NCBI GenBank assembly: GCA_009746045.1 | Contig: RPFO01000312.1 | Span: 536,323 to 598,322 of the forward strand | Direction of reading: 5' to 3' | Length of the DNA: 62,000 bases | From: Mesostigma viride | Taxonomy: Eukaryota > Streptophyta > Mesostigmatophyceae > Mesostigmatales > Mesostigmataceae | Shown here: piece by piece, positions 1 through 16,000 of the stretch | How positions within the stretch are numbered: position 1 is the first letter of the stretch | Layout: every line of letters begins with the position of its first letter | The notes under the pieces: model-generated | The model's input: only the letters and a program-made list of their open reading frames with translations | What the model was told of the DNA's origin: nothing | Database searches by the model: none | Program-made: the position numbers and the translations under genes

Positions 1-904
1 GAATATTTACTTTTGTAGTATGTTCAGTCTACCGTTGGTAGATATCGGTCGGCACAGTCATTATGTCATGATGACTGAGCGTCGCCGCGTAATCATTATA
101 ATTGTATTGCTGCCGTGCAGACTGATTTGATCGACGTGCACACGCGTCGCTCATAGCCTAAGCGCGCCAAAGCCTGAAATGTATTGTGACAAGCAGGCAG
201 GATTGGCAGCACATACGATTTGCTGTATACTATTGCTGGGAAATGCGCGCATAGTTTGGCGCGCACGTAGCCAGGTTTGACAGCTAGTGCTATGGCGCGG
301 GATTTGCTTGCGTCAGCGGCACTTTTGGAAATAGCTAAAGGGAACGAGCCTCGGCCATCGGGAGGTCGTTCGGTTCGCTCGTTTCTCTCCTTCACAACTG
401 GTTTGTTGTCTTCATGGGGATGAAATAGTTCGAGCAGCCCAGAGCAGCCGGCCCATGAGTGGTTGCATGCAGTCCATTGCCACAAGAATGGATTGACGGA
501 AATGACAATCATGTGTTTTGTTATGAAAGTGTGTACATTGGGAACGTACGACCAACATGCAGGGAAGGGGACAGCCCCGTGCCCTAGGCCTGTCATCGGT
601 TGCTCAGGCGAGCCAGTAGCTCGAACAGCGGGATGGAAGTCCTGAGTTCAGCTGCTCTTATAATTTCAACATTACAACTCGACAGTCTTTGTGATTCGTC
701 ATTGATCTTATCAGTGGAATGGAAAGGTCTTTTGCTTGCTTTGATGATACAGCATTATCTTAATATGAAATCGGCTGGCGGGATTGTCTGTCATGAAGGT
801 GGCGGTGTCGTGATTAATATAGTGGATCACACACATGAGTGCTCTATTGCTGTGGATATGTCTTCCAAGTGATAGTCTAGGATCGACATAATGGCACGCA
901 AACG
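1..904. other. No supported gene
   Basis: No frame shows recognisable domains or a convincing splice pattern. A 166-codon open frame on the minus strand (96-596) has no low-complexity warning signs but no recognisable motif either. I see nothing else here. Confidence 0.5.
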
Positions 905-990
905 CGACAGGCCCTGTTGTGCACATACACTTCGGTGCTCCGTGACTCCCCAACTCGAGCACGAGTTTAATTAATTAACTAATTAATTAA
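905..990 (+). repeat. LINE 3' end relic with TTAA-type tail
   Basis: The segment ends in GTGCTCCGTGACTCCCC, a variant hairpin and AATTAATTAA repeats. The same end occurs in the opposite orientation at 20858-20930 and 21827-21930. It is the 3' terminus of a non-LTR element whose tail is a microsatellite rather than poly(A). The ORF1 relic that follows begins just after this tail. Confidence 0.6.
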
Positions 991-1005
991 TCCTGGCCCT
1001 GTTTT

Positions 1006-2110
1006 TTGGATCGCGCGACTCGCTTATCAGACTCAGTGTGCACGCAGCTCCACCACCAGGGCCGCCTCCTCAATGCCTTCCTTTCATACCATCCGGCAGC
1101 AAGCCTCCACAGCGCCGCCCGCCCCCACCTTCAGCAATTCGCCCTCTTCTCCCTTCTTGGACGCTCCCTCACGGAGCTCTGGCCCCCCAAGCCCCTCACC
1201 ACCACCTTGACCGAATCCTCCATCCGCTCACTCCTTAAGGAGGCCCTCGAGCAGCACGTGGCCCCCCTCGCTGCAGATGTGGCCCGGCGCCATGGGCGGC
1301 ACGCTGGCTACCGAGCTGCCCTTCCTCTCGACCATCTCCACCGCCACCTCTACCCTTCTCGCCTAGCTCCACCGCCACCACCCCCACCGGCCACCGACGC
1401 CCTCACCTCCCAGCTTCGCGACGTACATCGACCAGCGCCTCCAGGATAACGCCATCGCCATCAAGTGCCTGCAAAACACCCCGGGCCTTACCGCCCAGGC
1501 GGTGAAGGACATTGCCGCCGGCCAAGCCAGCCTCCGCTGGCCCGGCCGGCAATGCTCCCTCCCAGACCTGGGCGGACATGCTGAAGCACCACACCACCTC
1601 CACAACCTCCACCATCGCGGCACTGTCAGCTCAAGTGCAATACACACTCGACGTCCGCGAGGAGGCCGACCTCACCAAGCGCAGCCACAATGTCATCGTC
1701 AAGCGCTTCGACCAGCCGGCAGGTGAGACCTCGGAGTCTCTTGCCATAGCGTTTAACCGCGACATTCTTACCCCCATGCAACTCACTGGTGAGCTGCGGA
1801 TGTCGGCCGTCCACTGACCTTCCCCGCGCGCGGGGTAAGGCTGGCCCGGCTCCCCTGCTCCTCACACATGGCGGATAAGCTGTCGTTTCTTAAACTGTGC
1901 CGCAAGAAGCTCTCGGGGACTTCCTACACGCTGGATGACGACTTGACCCTGGCACAGCAACAGCGGCGACGGGAGCTATGGCCGACCTACCTCCAGCTCC
2001 GGCAGAGTGCAGGGGGGAAACCGGTATACTGGAGGGGGGAGGTCATCCACGTCGACCACAAGCCCTGGCAGGCGCCCCCTGCCACCCGCAGCAGTCTAGG
2101 GAATATATAG
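1006..2110 (+). pseudogene. Decayed LINE ORF1 copy (L1-type)
   Basis: This is a 5'-truncated, frameshifted copy of the intact ORF1 at 60292-61713. Homology starts near 1014 (the part matching about residue 100 of the intact protein) and reaches the C-terminus. The frame runs 1006-1449, then moves to 1512-1817, then 1868-2110, so at least two frameshifts and small deletions separate the coiled-coil part from the RNA-binding part. The conserved end reads TLDDDLTLAQQQRRRELWP, as in the intact copy. It cannot make a full ORF1 protein. Confidence 0.85.
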
Positions 2111-2290
2111 CAGTAGTGCAGATTAGTCAGGCTTAGCCTAGCCCGTGGCTCACACTTGCACGCATGTGCGCCTATAATGAGACTCCCCATGGATGATGCA
2201 TTAAGAATTCAGCCTAGCTTTGCCTATGCAGAGAGCTCCTCTCTGCTGAGAAGCCATAAATAAATAAATAAATAAATTAATTAAGAACAT
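2111..2290 (+). repeat. 3' flank of the ORF1 relic with AAATA tail
   Basis: After the ORF1 stop the sequence matches the segment that follows the intact ORF1 (61785-61880), including the CTCTCTGCTGAGAAGCCAT stretch, and ends in an AAATAAATAAAT tail. No ORF2 lies between ORF1 and this 3' region. Confidence 0.65.
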
Positions 2291-2402
2291 ACAGCCATCA
2301 TAATTTCAATGCACAAGGATACACATTTCCATCACCATTCATCTTCATCATCCTGAACGACTCGAAAACGCGGAAAAGATAACGGCAGGCTCGAGCTACC
2401 AT

Positions 2403-2455
2403 GGTCCGGATTCTCCCGATTTCTGGCCTGCGCTGGTTGTCTCTTTGATACCTCC
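2403..2455 (+). repeat. Dispersed repeat; uninterrupted version of the target at 22.65 kb
   Basis: The stretch running from GGTCCGGATT through CCTGCGCTGGTTGTCTCT recurs at 22621-22661, where a LINE has inserted after CCTGCGCTGGTT. This copy shows the sequence without that insertion. Confidence 0.6.
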
Positions 2456-2725
2456 GGTGGGGAGGATATGTAACACATATCCCTGAGAAGGGGCACATGG
2501 TTTTTAATACATTCTAGGCGACAACCTGCAGGAGGTGGGTGTAAACTGCCACCTACTCGGGGTGCACAACTGAGGTGCACATGCACCACCATCTATTCCA
2601 GCATCTATGCAAAGTTGCGGACATGGGGTGGAAGATGATCATGGCTAAGCAATGGCTAGGGCATGATGGCGTCTCAGCAGAGAGGGGCTCTCTGCATGGG
2701 CAATGCATGGCTGACTCATAGTGGA
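2456..2725 (-). repeat. LINE 3' UTR fragment, minus
   Basis: Read on the minus strand it matches the ORF1-type 3' UTR seen at 2855-3115 and 52855-53180, ending in a CCTCC/GGAGG hairpin next to 2455. It forms an inverted pair with 2855-3115. Confidence 0.6.
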
Positions 2726-2854
2726 TGCAGTAAGGCGGCCCCATGGTCCAGAGCCCACAACGGATAGGCTTGGAACACATTCAGAGGCGCCGGTTTGGGA
2801 GAATATAAAGGCCTCTCCCGGAGCCTGAGGGTTTTTAGGGGCATACCCAGGGCT

Positions 2855-3121
2855 AACCCACAACCCCCGATGAGAAGCCCCCATGAGAAGCCATGCCCTA
2901 GCCATTGTTTAGCTATGATGATCTTCCACCCTCTGTCCGCGCCTTGCGTGCTGGAATACATAGCATGGTGCAGGTGCACCTTGTGCACCCAGAGCAGGTG
3001 TAGTTTACACCCAACGCTTGCAGGAAGTAGCCAAGAATGTATGAAAAGCCATATGCCCCTTCTCAGGGATATGTGCTACATTTACTCCCAACGGAGATTA
3101 AAAAAATTAAATTAAATTACA
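2855..3121 (+). repeat. LINE 3' UTR fragment, plus, with ATTAAATTAA tail
   Basis: Matches 52855-53200 in content and order (ATGCCCTAGCC, CACCTTGTGCACC, GCAGGAAGTAGC, GTGCTACAT). It ends in the hairpin CTCCCAACGGAG and an ATTAAATTAA tail. The next LINE fragment starts tail to tail here. Confidence 0.7.
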
Positions 3122-3638
3122 TTACAACATGCCTCCGTTGGGAGATCATGTAGCACATATTCCTTGATGGGTGGTGGAAAGGGGAGAGCCGCGTAATCGA
3201 ACTATCCTAATGCTAATCTAGTCTAGAAAAATCCTAACTGCTCTACTCGTCAAAACGCCTCCTCCTCTTGGGGGGAGGGGGCTTGCCCACAGGGTCGGGC
3301 GTGTGAGCCTTGACAATCTTCCGCCACCGCGTCTTGTTCTGCATGGCAGTCCAAAGAAGGGAGAGAGAGTAGATGCGGTATTCAAACTGGGCTGGGACCA
3401 GTAGGTCATCCAGCAACATCTGTACGTAGTTCGTGACATGTTTCCCTACCCTTTTGGGAATGTCCTTGGGGCCAGGCCAGGTCAGAATGTGCCGCCCTGG
3501 CTGGCCAAGCCGCTGGGGGCCGGCCAGACCAAGGGCGGTGTCGACCTGGCTAGTGCGAGCAAGGTGTCCAACAAATGCTATCCTACGCTGTCTTATCTCG
3601 TCCGAAATACGAGGCATGCCCTGATACAAAGACACTGA
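3116..3638 (-). mobile_element. 5'-truncated LINE (RT C-terminal region)
   Basis: On the minus strand, 3635 to 3243 encodes about 130 residues equal to the C-terminal end of the LINE protein at 19869-20561, including DEIRQRRIAFVGHLARTSQVD and the basic end KRRRRFDE. A short 3' UTR, the hairpin CTCCCAACGGAG and an AATTTAATT-type tail follow. Only the part after the reverse-transcriptase core is left, the usual result of aborted target-primed reverse transcription. There is no in-frame ATG and it is not functional. Confidence 0.88.
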
Positions 3639-3639
3639 T

Positions 3640-4605
3640 GACGGAGATATGTTACACTATTTTTTAATCAGGAGACCCACATAGCCGCGAAATCATGCCA
3701 GAGGTCCTAGTTGAATCCGTGTTGGAGCTACTTGACCTTCAGCGTCAATTTTTTCGCGTCCCGGCGCCAGGCAGCATTTGCTTTACTATTTTTCTGCTTG
3801 CCTCGACAAAACAAGGGGGTGCGTGCCGCACACGTCAAATTATCTAGAGAAGTTTTAACTCTAGCTGATTGTATTTCACACGCCCAGATCACCAAAACTT
3901 GTTCAGGATTTGTCCTCCACACTTGCTCGAGTCATGACCATGCACCACCAAACATGACCATTCTTCCATGCAATCTTTGGGCTTGTAAAGTATACCATCG
4001 ACAGGCGACTTGATTCAATTTAGTTTATTGCACTAATTGGTGCACACGCAGTTGCAATTACTGGCTGATGTTAGGCACATTGGCTGCGTCTCATGAACAA
4101 AATGCAGGACCAGAGTGCATGGTATCAAATTGTTGAGGCCCACAAACCCACCCCAGAACTTGGGGACACAACCAGTCATGTGACATGGACGCCACCGAGC
4201 CCAATGCCGCCAGGCTTCCTGGCAGATTATGTAAATAGGATATGTGGATTGGGGGGACACAGCTCTCTCAATATACATCTGCTATCGCACTCTGGTCGCA
4301 GCTAACCGATTTGCCCCCCTCATAAGCGACACTGATGATGCCAGCAGGGGATGCGGCATGGGAGCGGACACAACGTGCCAACTCCCCCACACGCAGTCCG
4401 CCTGGCGCGCTTGGCTACTACCCTACATCTCCGCCACGTACGTCTTGTTCTGGAGGTAGGCAATCTCCGACTTGGTCTTCCGCTCCTGCCGCTTCTGCGC
4501 GACCACATGGTGGCGCGACCACAAAAGAGGGGGCAAAGTCCGCAGCAAGGCAAGCAACACAGAAATAAGTTAACACTTCTGGACATCCACGACAACCACT
4601 CAAAA
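3640..4605. other. No supported gene
   Basis: Several short open frames overlap on both strands without motifs, splice-consistent structure or shared repeats. I see nothing identifiable. Confidence 0.5.
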
Positions 4606-4607
4606 TG

Positions 4608-5330
4608 GCAATACTAGATAAAACTGTCCTACTGGATAAAACCGTAAAACTAGATAAAACTGTATTACGGGATAAAACGGTAATACTAGATAAAACTGTA
4701 TTACTGGATAAAAACGTAATACTGGATAAAAACGTAATACTAGATAACAGTGCTTCTGCTAGCGTGACGTTTTAGTCAAAGGTTGATGCAAACACCGAAA
4801 ATTCTATTTAAAAAGTCAACATTTTAGGGTAAAAAGTCAACACACTGACGCCATTTTTTAACAAAAAGTCAACATTTTGACGCGCATGAACTGGTCAAAA
4901 GTCAACTTGTTGACGAGCATCATCGTGGGGGGCAGGGCCAACCCTTACTCTGGGTAAGGGCGGCACGGCGGCATTAATCATGTGACTAGTAACATGCAAT
5001 AGATCCTGCTTGTCCAGAGCTACCTGATTTGGATGCTTACGGCACAAAACGACATGAAATATGGGTGGCCCTATCGATGTAAGGACGAAACGCTGCATGG
5101 AGGAAAAGTCAAACGCAACGCCGGGGCAAAAGTCAACATTTTGACGGAAGAATCGGGCTGAAAAGTCAACATTTTGACGATTGCCAAAAACCCTTAGCAG
5201 AAGCACTGCTAGGAAAAACTGTAAAACTGAGTAAAACCGTATTACTACATAAAACGGAAATACTAGATAAAACTGTACTGGATAAAAACGTAATACTAGA
5301 TAAAACGGTAATCCTATATACTAATTTGGT
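4608..5330 (+). repeat. 18-bp minisatellite, split by a MITE
   Basis: Imperfect tandem copies of an 18-bp unit around TACTAGATAAAACGGTAA occupy 4608-4747 and 5209-5330. The two halves were one array before the element at 4748-5208 inserted. The same unit forms a second array at 5708-5945. Confidence 0.9.
4748..5208. mobile_element. hAT-like MITE, 461 bp, inside the minisatellite
   Basis: The ends are perfect 14-bp inverted repeats (CAGTGCTTCTGCTA at 4748-4761, TAGCAGAAGCACTG at 5195-5208) that begin CAG, as many hAT elements do. The flanking octamers CTAGATAA and CTAGGAAA match at six of eight positions and look like a decayed 8-bp target duplication of the minisatellite unit. The interior is rich in AAAAGTCAAC repeats and the short hairpin GTCAACATTTTGAC. 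No coding capacity is seen. Confidence 0.72.
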
Positions 5331-5707
5331 AAGTGAAGGCCATCCCGCACTATCCAGGGCATTGCGGAGTACCCCCCAACCAAAACGAACCGGAATGACT
5401 GCCCACCAATCCGCGCGAAGCGCCCAGCGAGCGAAGCGAGCTGCACTGAAAGCGCACAGCGAGTGCAGCGAGCAGCGAGCGAAGCGAGCACCGTACTGTT
5501 CAGCGGGCCGCGAGCGAAGCGAGCACCGTATGTTCCCCTCTCCGGAGCGCAGCCAAGGACCACGTACTACGAACTGCACGTTACTCCGGAGCGAAGCGAA
5601 GGAGCACGATGTACCACGAACTACGCGTAGCGGGCAGTCCCTCTACAACTGCCCAAAAGGTCTCTCTACCGCCCAAAAGTGACTTTCTTTTGCTGGGCGA
5701 AGCCAGC
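5331..5707. repeat. GCGAAGCGAG-rich spacer between minisatellite blocks
   Basis: Short GCGAAGCGAGC motifs recur irregularly at about 5410-5610. No gene is seen. It separates two blocks of the same 18-bp minisatellite. Confidence 0.6.
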
Positions 5708-5919
5708 GGGTCCCACTAGTACTAGATAAAACGGTAATACTAGATAAACCTGTATTACTAGATAAAACGGTAATACTAGATAAAACGGTAGTACTAGATA
5801 AAACGGCAATACTAGATAAAACTGTAATGCTGGATAAAACGGTAATGCTGGATAAAACGGTAATACTAGATAAAACTGTAATACTGGATAAAACGGCAAT
5901 ACTAGATAAAACGGTAATA

Positions 5920-5945
<26 letters not shown>
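5708..5945 (+). repeat. 18-bp minisatellite, second block
   Basis: About 13 copies of the 18-bp unit. Its right edge enters the last exon of PECT, so the final codons and stop of that gene lie in repeat sequence. Confidence 0.9.
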
Positions 5946-12140
<6,195 letters not shown>

Positions 12141-13030
12141 AACCAAAGCCTGCACGGGCTCCGAGCTTTCGAGCCTTGTTTAGTACTGGACTCTTAAACT
12201 TTTTAACGCTCTCTTACACTGGCTTTATAAAGGCCATTCCAGTTGCAACTGTTCTCTTCCAAGCATGTTGACTAAAGCGAACCATGGCGTATCGGGAACT
12301 AGAAGGGCGAGCGTGCACGGCGAGGTAATATTGTCGCTGGCCGCCAAAACGCAAAATGTGTCCCGCCATGCGCCAGCTCAGCCTCGAGCGCGCCAAAGCA
12401 GGGCTCGAGAGTCGAGAGTCGAGGCCGGTTTGGGTGCGGTGGCCGGTTGTCGCGGTGGCATAGCGGACAGCATAAAGAGACGGTGGCTGTCGCCTCGCAT
12501 GCCACGGGGCGCCCAGATTCTGAGCAATACCGTATTTCGGGGAAATGGGTATATTTATTATCCAATTATGGACCAGATTCTGAGCAATACCGTATTAGAA
12601 TCTCTGCTTGGAGCAAATGGTGTACATGCATTGTTATTCAAGCAACTCGAGATGCTTTTGCCAGGCGGGCCTGACAGCTGCTCCGTGGCAGGCCAACTTT
12701 GCGCGGGAAAGATGGGCGCGATCACCGCCCCATGGCCACTACTTGGCCAGTTGGCCCTGACTTGGCTGGCTAATAAAGATGCACGATGCCAATTCTGGTT
12801 CACCAGCTGCCTTTCATGCCTATCTCTGCACGTGTAGTACGTGTACGGGCGCGCTGGTGGGAAACCTAAAGCGGTGCAAAATAGGTTGGCTACCTCACCT
12901 TGAAAAAGAAATTGGTTGACGGATGTAATACATCTGATGTTATTGCACATTGTAGCGATCTTACAAACTGTCGGCCGAGGTGTCTATCGAAGAAAAAAGA
13001 TGCTTGTTGGCGTCCGCTGATGGTCATGCA
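12141..13030. promoter_or_regulatory. Shared upstream region of PECT and the IAH1-like gene
   Basis: The two genes are divergent and about 0.9 kb separates their start codons, so this DNA must hold both promoters and 5' UTRs. A 23-bp sequence ending in GAGCAATACCGTATT occurs twice in direct orientation (from about 12512 and 12572). I see no clear TATA box for either gene. The regulatory role follows only from gene orientation. Confidence 0.5.
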
Positions 13031-16000
13031 ATGCATGGGAATACCTCCACATTTGCGGGCATTCCAACGCTACGGCTGATCCTGGCGGTTGCTGTCGGGC
13101 TATTCCTCTCAGTTGCTCTGTTTCATCAAAGGACCTGCCATATAGCCATGTACGACCGGCCCCGCATCGTCCTCTTTGGAGATTCTATCACGCAATTCTC
13201 CTTTCGTCCGAGCGGCTGGGGCAACCTACTGTCCGAGTACTACGAAAGAAAGGTAAAGCTGCGAGCCCTTCATTTGCCTCCTGTTCGTGCAAGAAAGGAT
13301 GGTGTTGTGGTTTCTTGTGAAGCTTTCGATAATTCGATTATAACGGCTTTGCAGCTTTCTTATGCCTAACTTACATTGAGCAGCCGAGGTTTTCATCCGC
13401 GCACGCTGCTCGGTAGTTTGGATATTAGGATGTATAACAAGCCATGTTGTGTCCTTCAATTCTGGCGCATGACGGATTGTGTCGCCTTCAATGGACCCGT
13501 ACCCTGGCTGCCATGCCGCCTCACCAACGACCGGGCTGATCGGGTGTGCCTGGCCGGGACAGGCCGACGTGGTGTGCCGCGGCTACAGCGGGTACAACAC
13601 GCGCTGGGCCAAGCACATGCTGCCCAAGCTCTTCCCCCCGTACAAGGTACAGCTGGCGCGTGCAGGGCCTCATGCGGTGTGATCACTTGTCATGCGTATG
13701 TGTCTTGAGGGGGGGGGCGGGGGGGGGGGGGGGGGAGGATCAGCGGGCGCACACGTCTGCATGCATCGAGATGTGCGCGGCCCGCCACCGCCCGTGTGTC
13801 GCCGGTGGTGCCGCGTGCGTTGCCTGCATGGCGCGTGCTAGCAAGCCGACCTGCGTCGTGCGTCTAGACCAGATCGGGGGCCCTGCGTGCGCCCACCTGC
13901 CAGCACACGCTAGCAACGTCGCGCATGCGCGCGAGGCAGGCCCACGCCCCAGTACTGGGGGCAAGTGCCGCATGGGGAGCACCCGGAGGGGGGGGGGAGG
14001 GGGCGGGGGGGCGCACCATCCCTGGGGCATCCATGCCTCCTCCCCCCCGCCCTGTAATCCCCCTCCCTCACCAGCCCACCCTTCCTCCCTCCCCCCATCC
14101 CTGGGACACCACCCCCAGCCACCTGACGCACACACCCACAGGGTTGCCACCCCAGGCACTTGCTGTACCTGCCAGGTCTGCCCCACACCCCTCCCACGGA
14201 GCCTGCCCCGGTCAGTCAGCCCTCCCCCCCACTTCCCGCCGCTGGCTGCTCGCCCCCTCGGAATGCCTGCACCTGCGGCCTGCGTGTGGGGGGCGTGCCT
14301 TTGCGGCGCATGCATGTGCGCGCTGGGATAGGACAAGGGAGGGAACCCACGCAGGACTTGTTGTGTGACCGACGGCCATGCCCCAACCATCCCTGCGCCC
14401 CCACAGGGCTCCCCCCCTGCCCAGCCGCTGATCGCCACTGTCTTCTTTGGCGCCAATGACGCGGCGATGCCCGACGGCGACTCGGCTCGCGCGCACGTGC
14501 CTCTTGCCGAGTACAAGGACAACCTGCGCCACATCGTGGCAGACATCAAGGTGCGGGGGGGGGGGGGGAACGTGGGGGGCAAGAGTGTGGAGGAAAGAAG
14601 GCAGACACATACCCACCACAACGCACATGGGTAGGAAAACCCCGCGTGGGCCGGTCGTCCATGGTTTCATCCCTGGGGACGTTCTGTCCCCTCTGCCCCC
14701 TCTCTCCCCTCTCTACCCTCTCTCGCCTCTCTCCCCTCTCTCCCCTCTCTCCCCTCTCTCCCCTCTCTCCCCTCTCTCCCCTCTCTCCCCTCTCTCCCCC
14801 TCTCCCCTCTCTCCCCTCTCTCCCCTCTCTCCCCTCTCTCCCTCTCTCCCCTCTCTCCCCTCTCTCCCCTCTCTCCCCTCTCTCTCTCCCCTCTCTCCCC
14901 TCTCTCCCCTCTCTCCCCTCTCTCCCCTATCTCCCCTATCTCCCCTCTCTCCCTCTCTCCCCTCTCTCCCCTCTCTCCCCTCTCTCCCCTCTCTCCCCTC
15001 TCTCCCCTCTCTCCCCTCTCTCCCCTCTCTCCCCTCTCTCCCTCTCTCCCCTCTCTCCCCTCTCTCCCCTCTCTCCCTCTCTCCTCTCTCTCCCTCTCTC
15101 CCCTCTCTCCCCTCTCTCCCCTCTCTCCCCTCTCTCCCTCTCTCCCCTCTCTCCCCTCTCTCCCCTCTCCCCTCTCTCCCCTCTCTCCCCTCTCTCCCCT
15201 CTCTCCCCTCTCTCCCCTCTCTCCCTCTCTCCCCTCTCTCCCCTCTCTTCCCTCTCTCCCTCTCTCCCCTCTCTCCCCTCTCTCCCCTCTCTCCCCTCTC
15301 TCCCTCTCTCCCCTCTCTCCCCTCTCTCCCTCTCTCCCCTATCTCCCCTATCTCCCCTATCTCCCCTCTCCCCTCTCTCCCCTTCTCCCCTTCTCCCCTT
15401 CTCCCCTCTCTCCCCTCTCTCCCCTCTCTCCCCTATCTCCCCTATCTCCCCTATCTCCCCTATCTCCCCTATCTCCCCTCTCTCCCCTCTCTCCCCTCTC
15501 TCCCCTTCGCAGCGTGGGCCTCCATGGGTTGTGGCTGTGGGCCATCGGTGTTGAAGTGTTGAACACTTATGCGTTGCTGGAACGCACGCATGGTTGCCCG
15601 CCACGCCTGCTGCCCCTGCGTGTAGGGCACCGCAAGCAAGCCCCCAACTTGCATGCACGGCGCTGGCCTATGAGAAGGAGAGGGACAAGGAGAGGCGTCC
15701 CCTTGCCATGTTGTGCGCGCATGGCCACGCTTTTGCTGGCCCCATTACCGCATGCGTGGCAAGGGGGACGCTGCGCAGATGTCTCGGTAGTTCGAAGCGC
15801 GCAACTGATGGGAGGCGCAAAAGCATTTGATCTTAATTACCCTTGATTACCGATTACATTCGTTGCACACATGCGGGGCTGTCGACCGCCACCTGTCTGC
15901 CACGCCCCCCTCTTGTAACGCTTGTGGTTGCGCCTCGCTCCGCCCTTCCACGAACCAAGCCACGCGCACACACGGCTGGATGCACGCATGCCTGGATGCA

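Noticed and set aside
96-596. 166-codon minus-strand frame
   Set aside because: No domain, no splice support, and composition like neighbouring noncoding DNA.
14447-15658. Frames of 240-370 codons of Leu-Ser-Pro or Arg-Gly-Glu repeats
   Set aside because: They come from the intronic CTCTCTCCC array; real exon 3 of the esterase ends at 14550.
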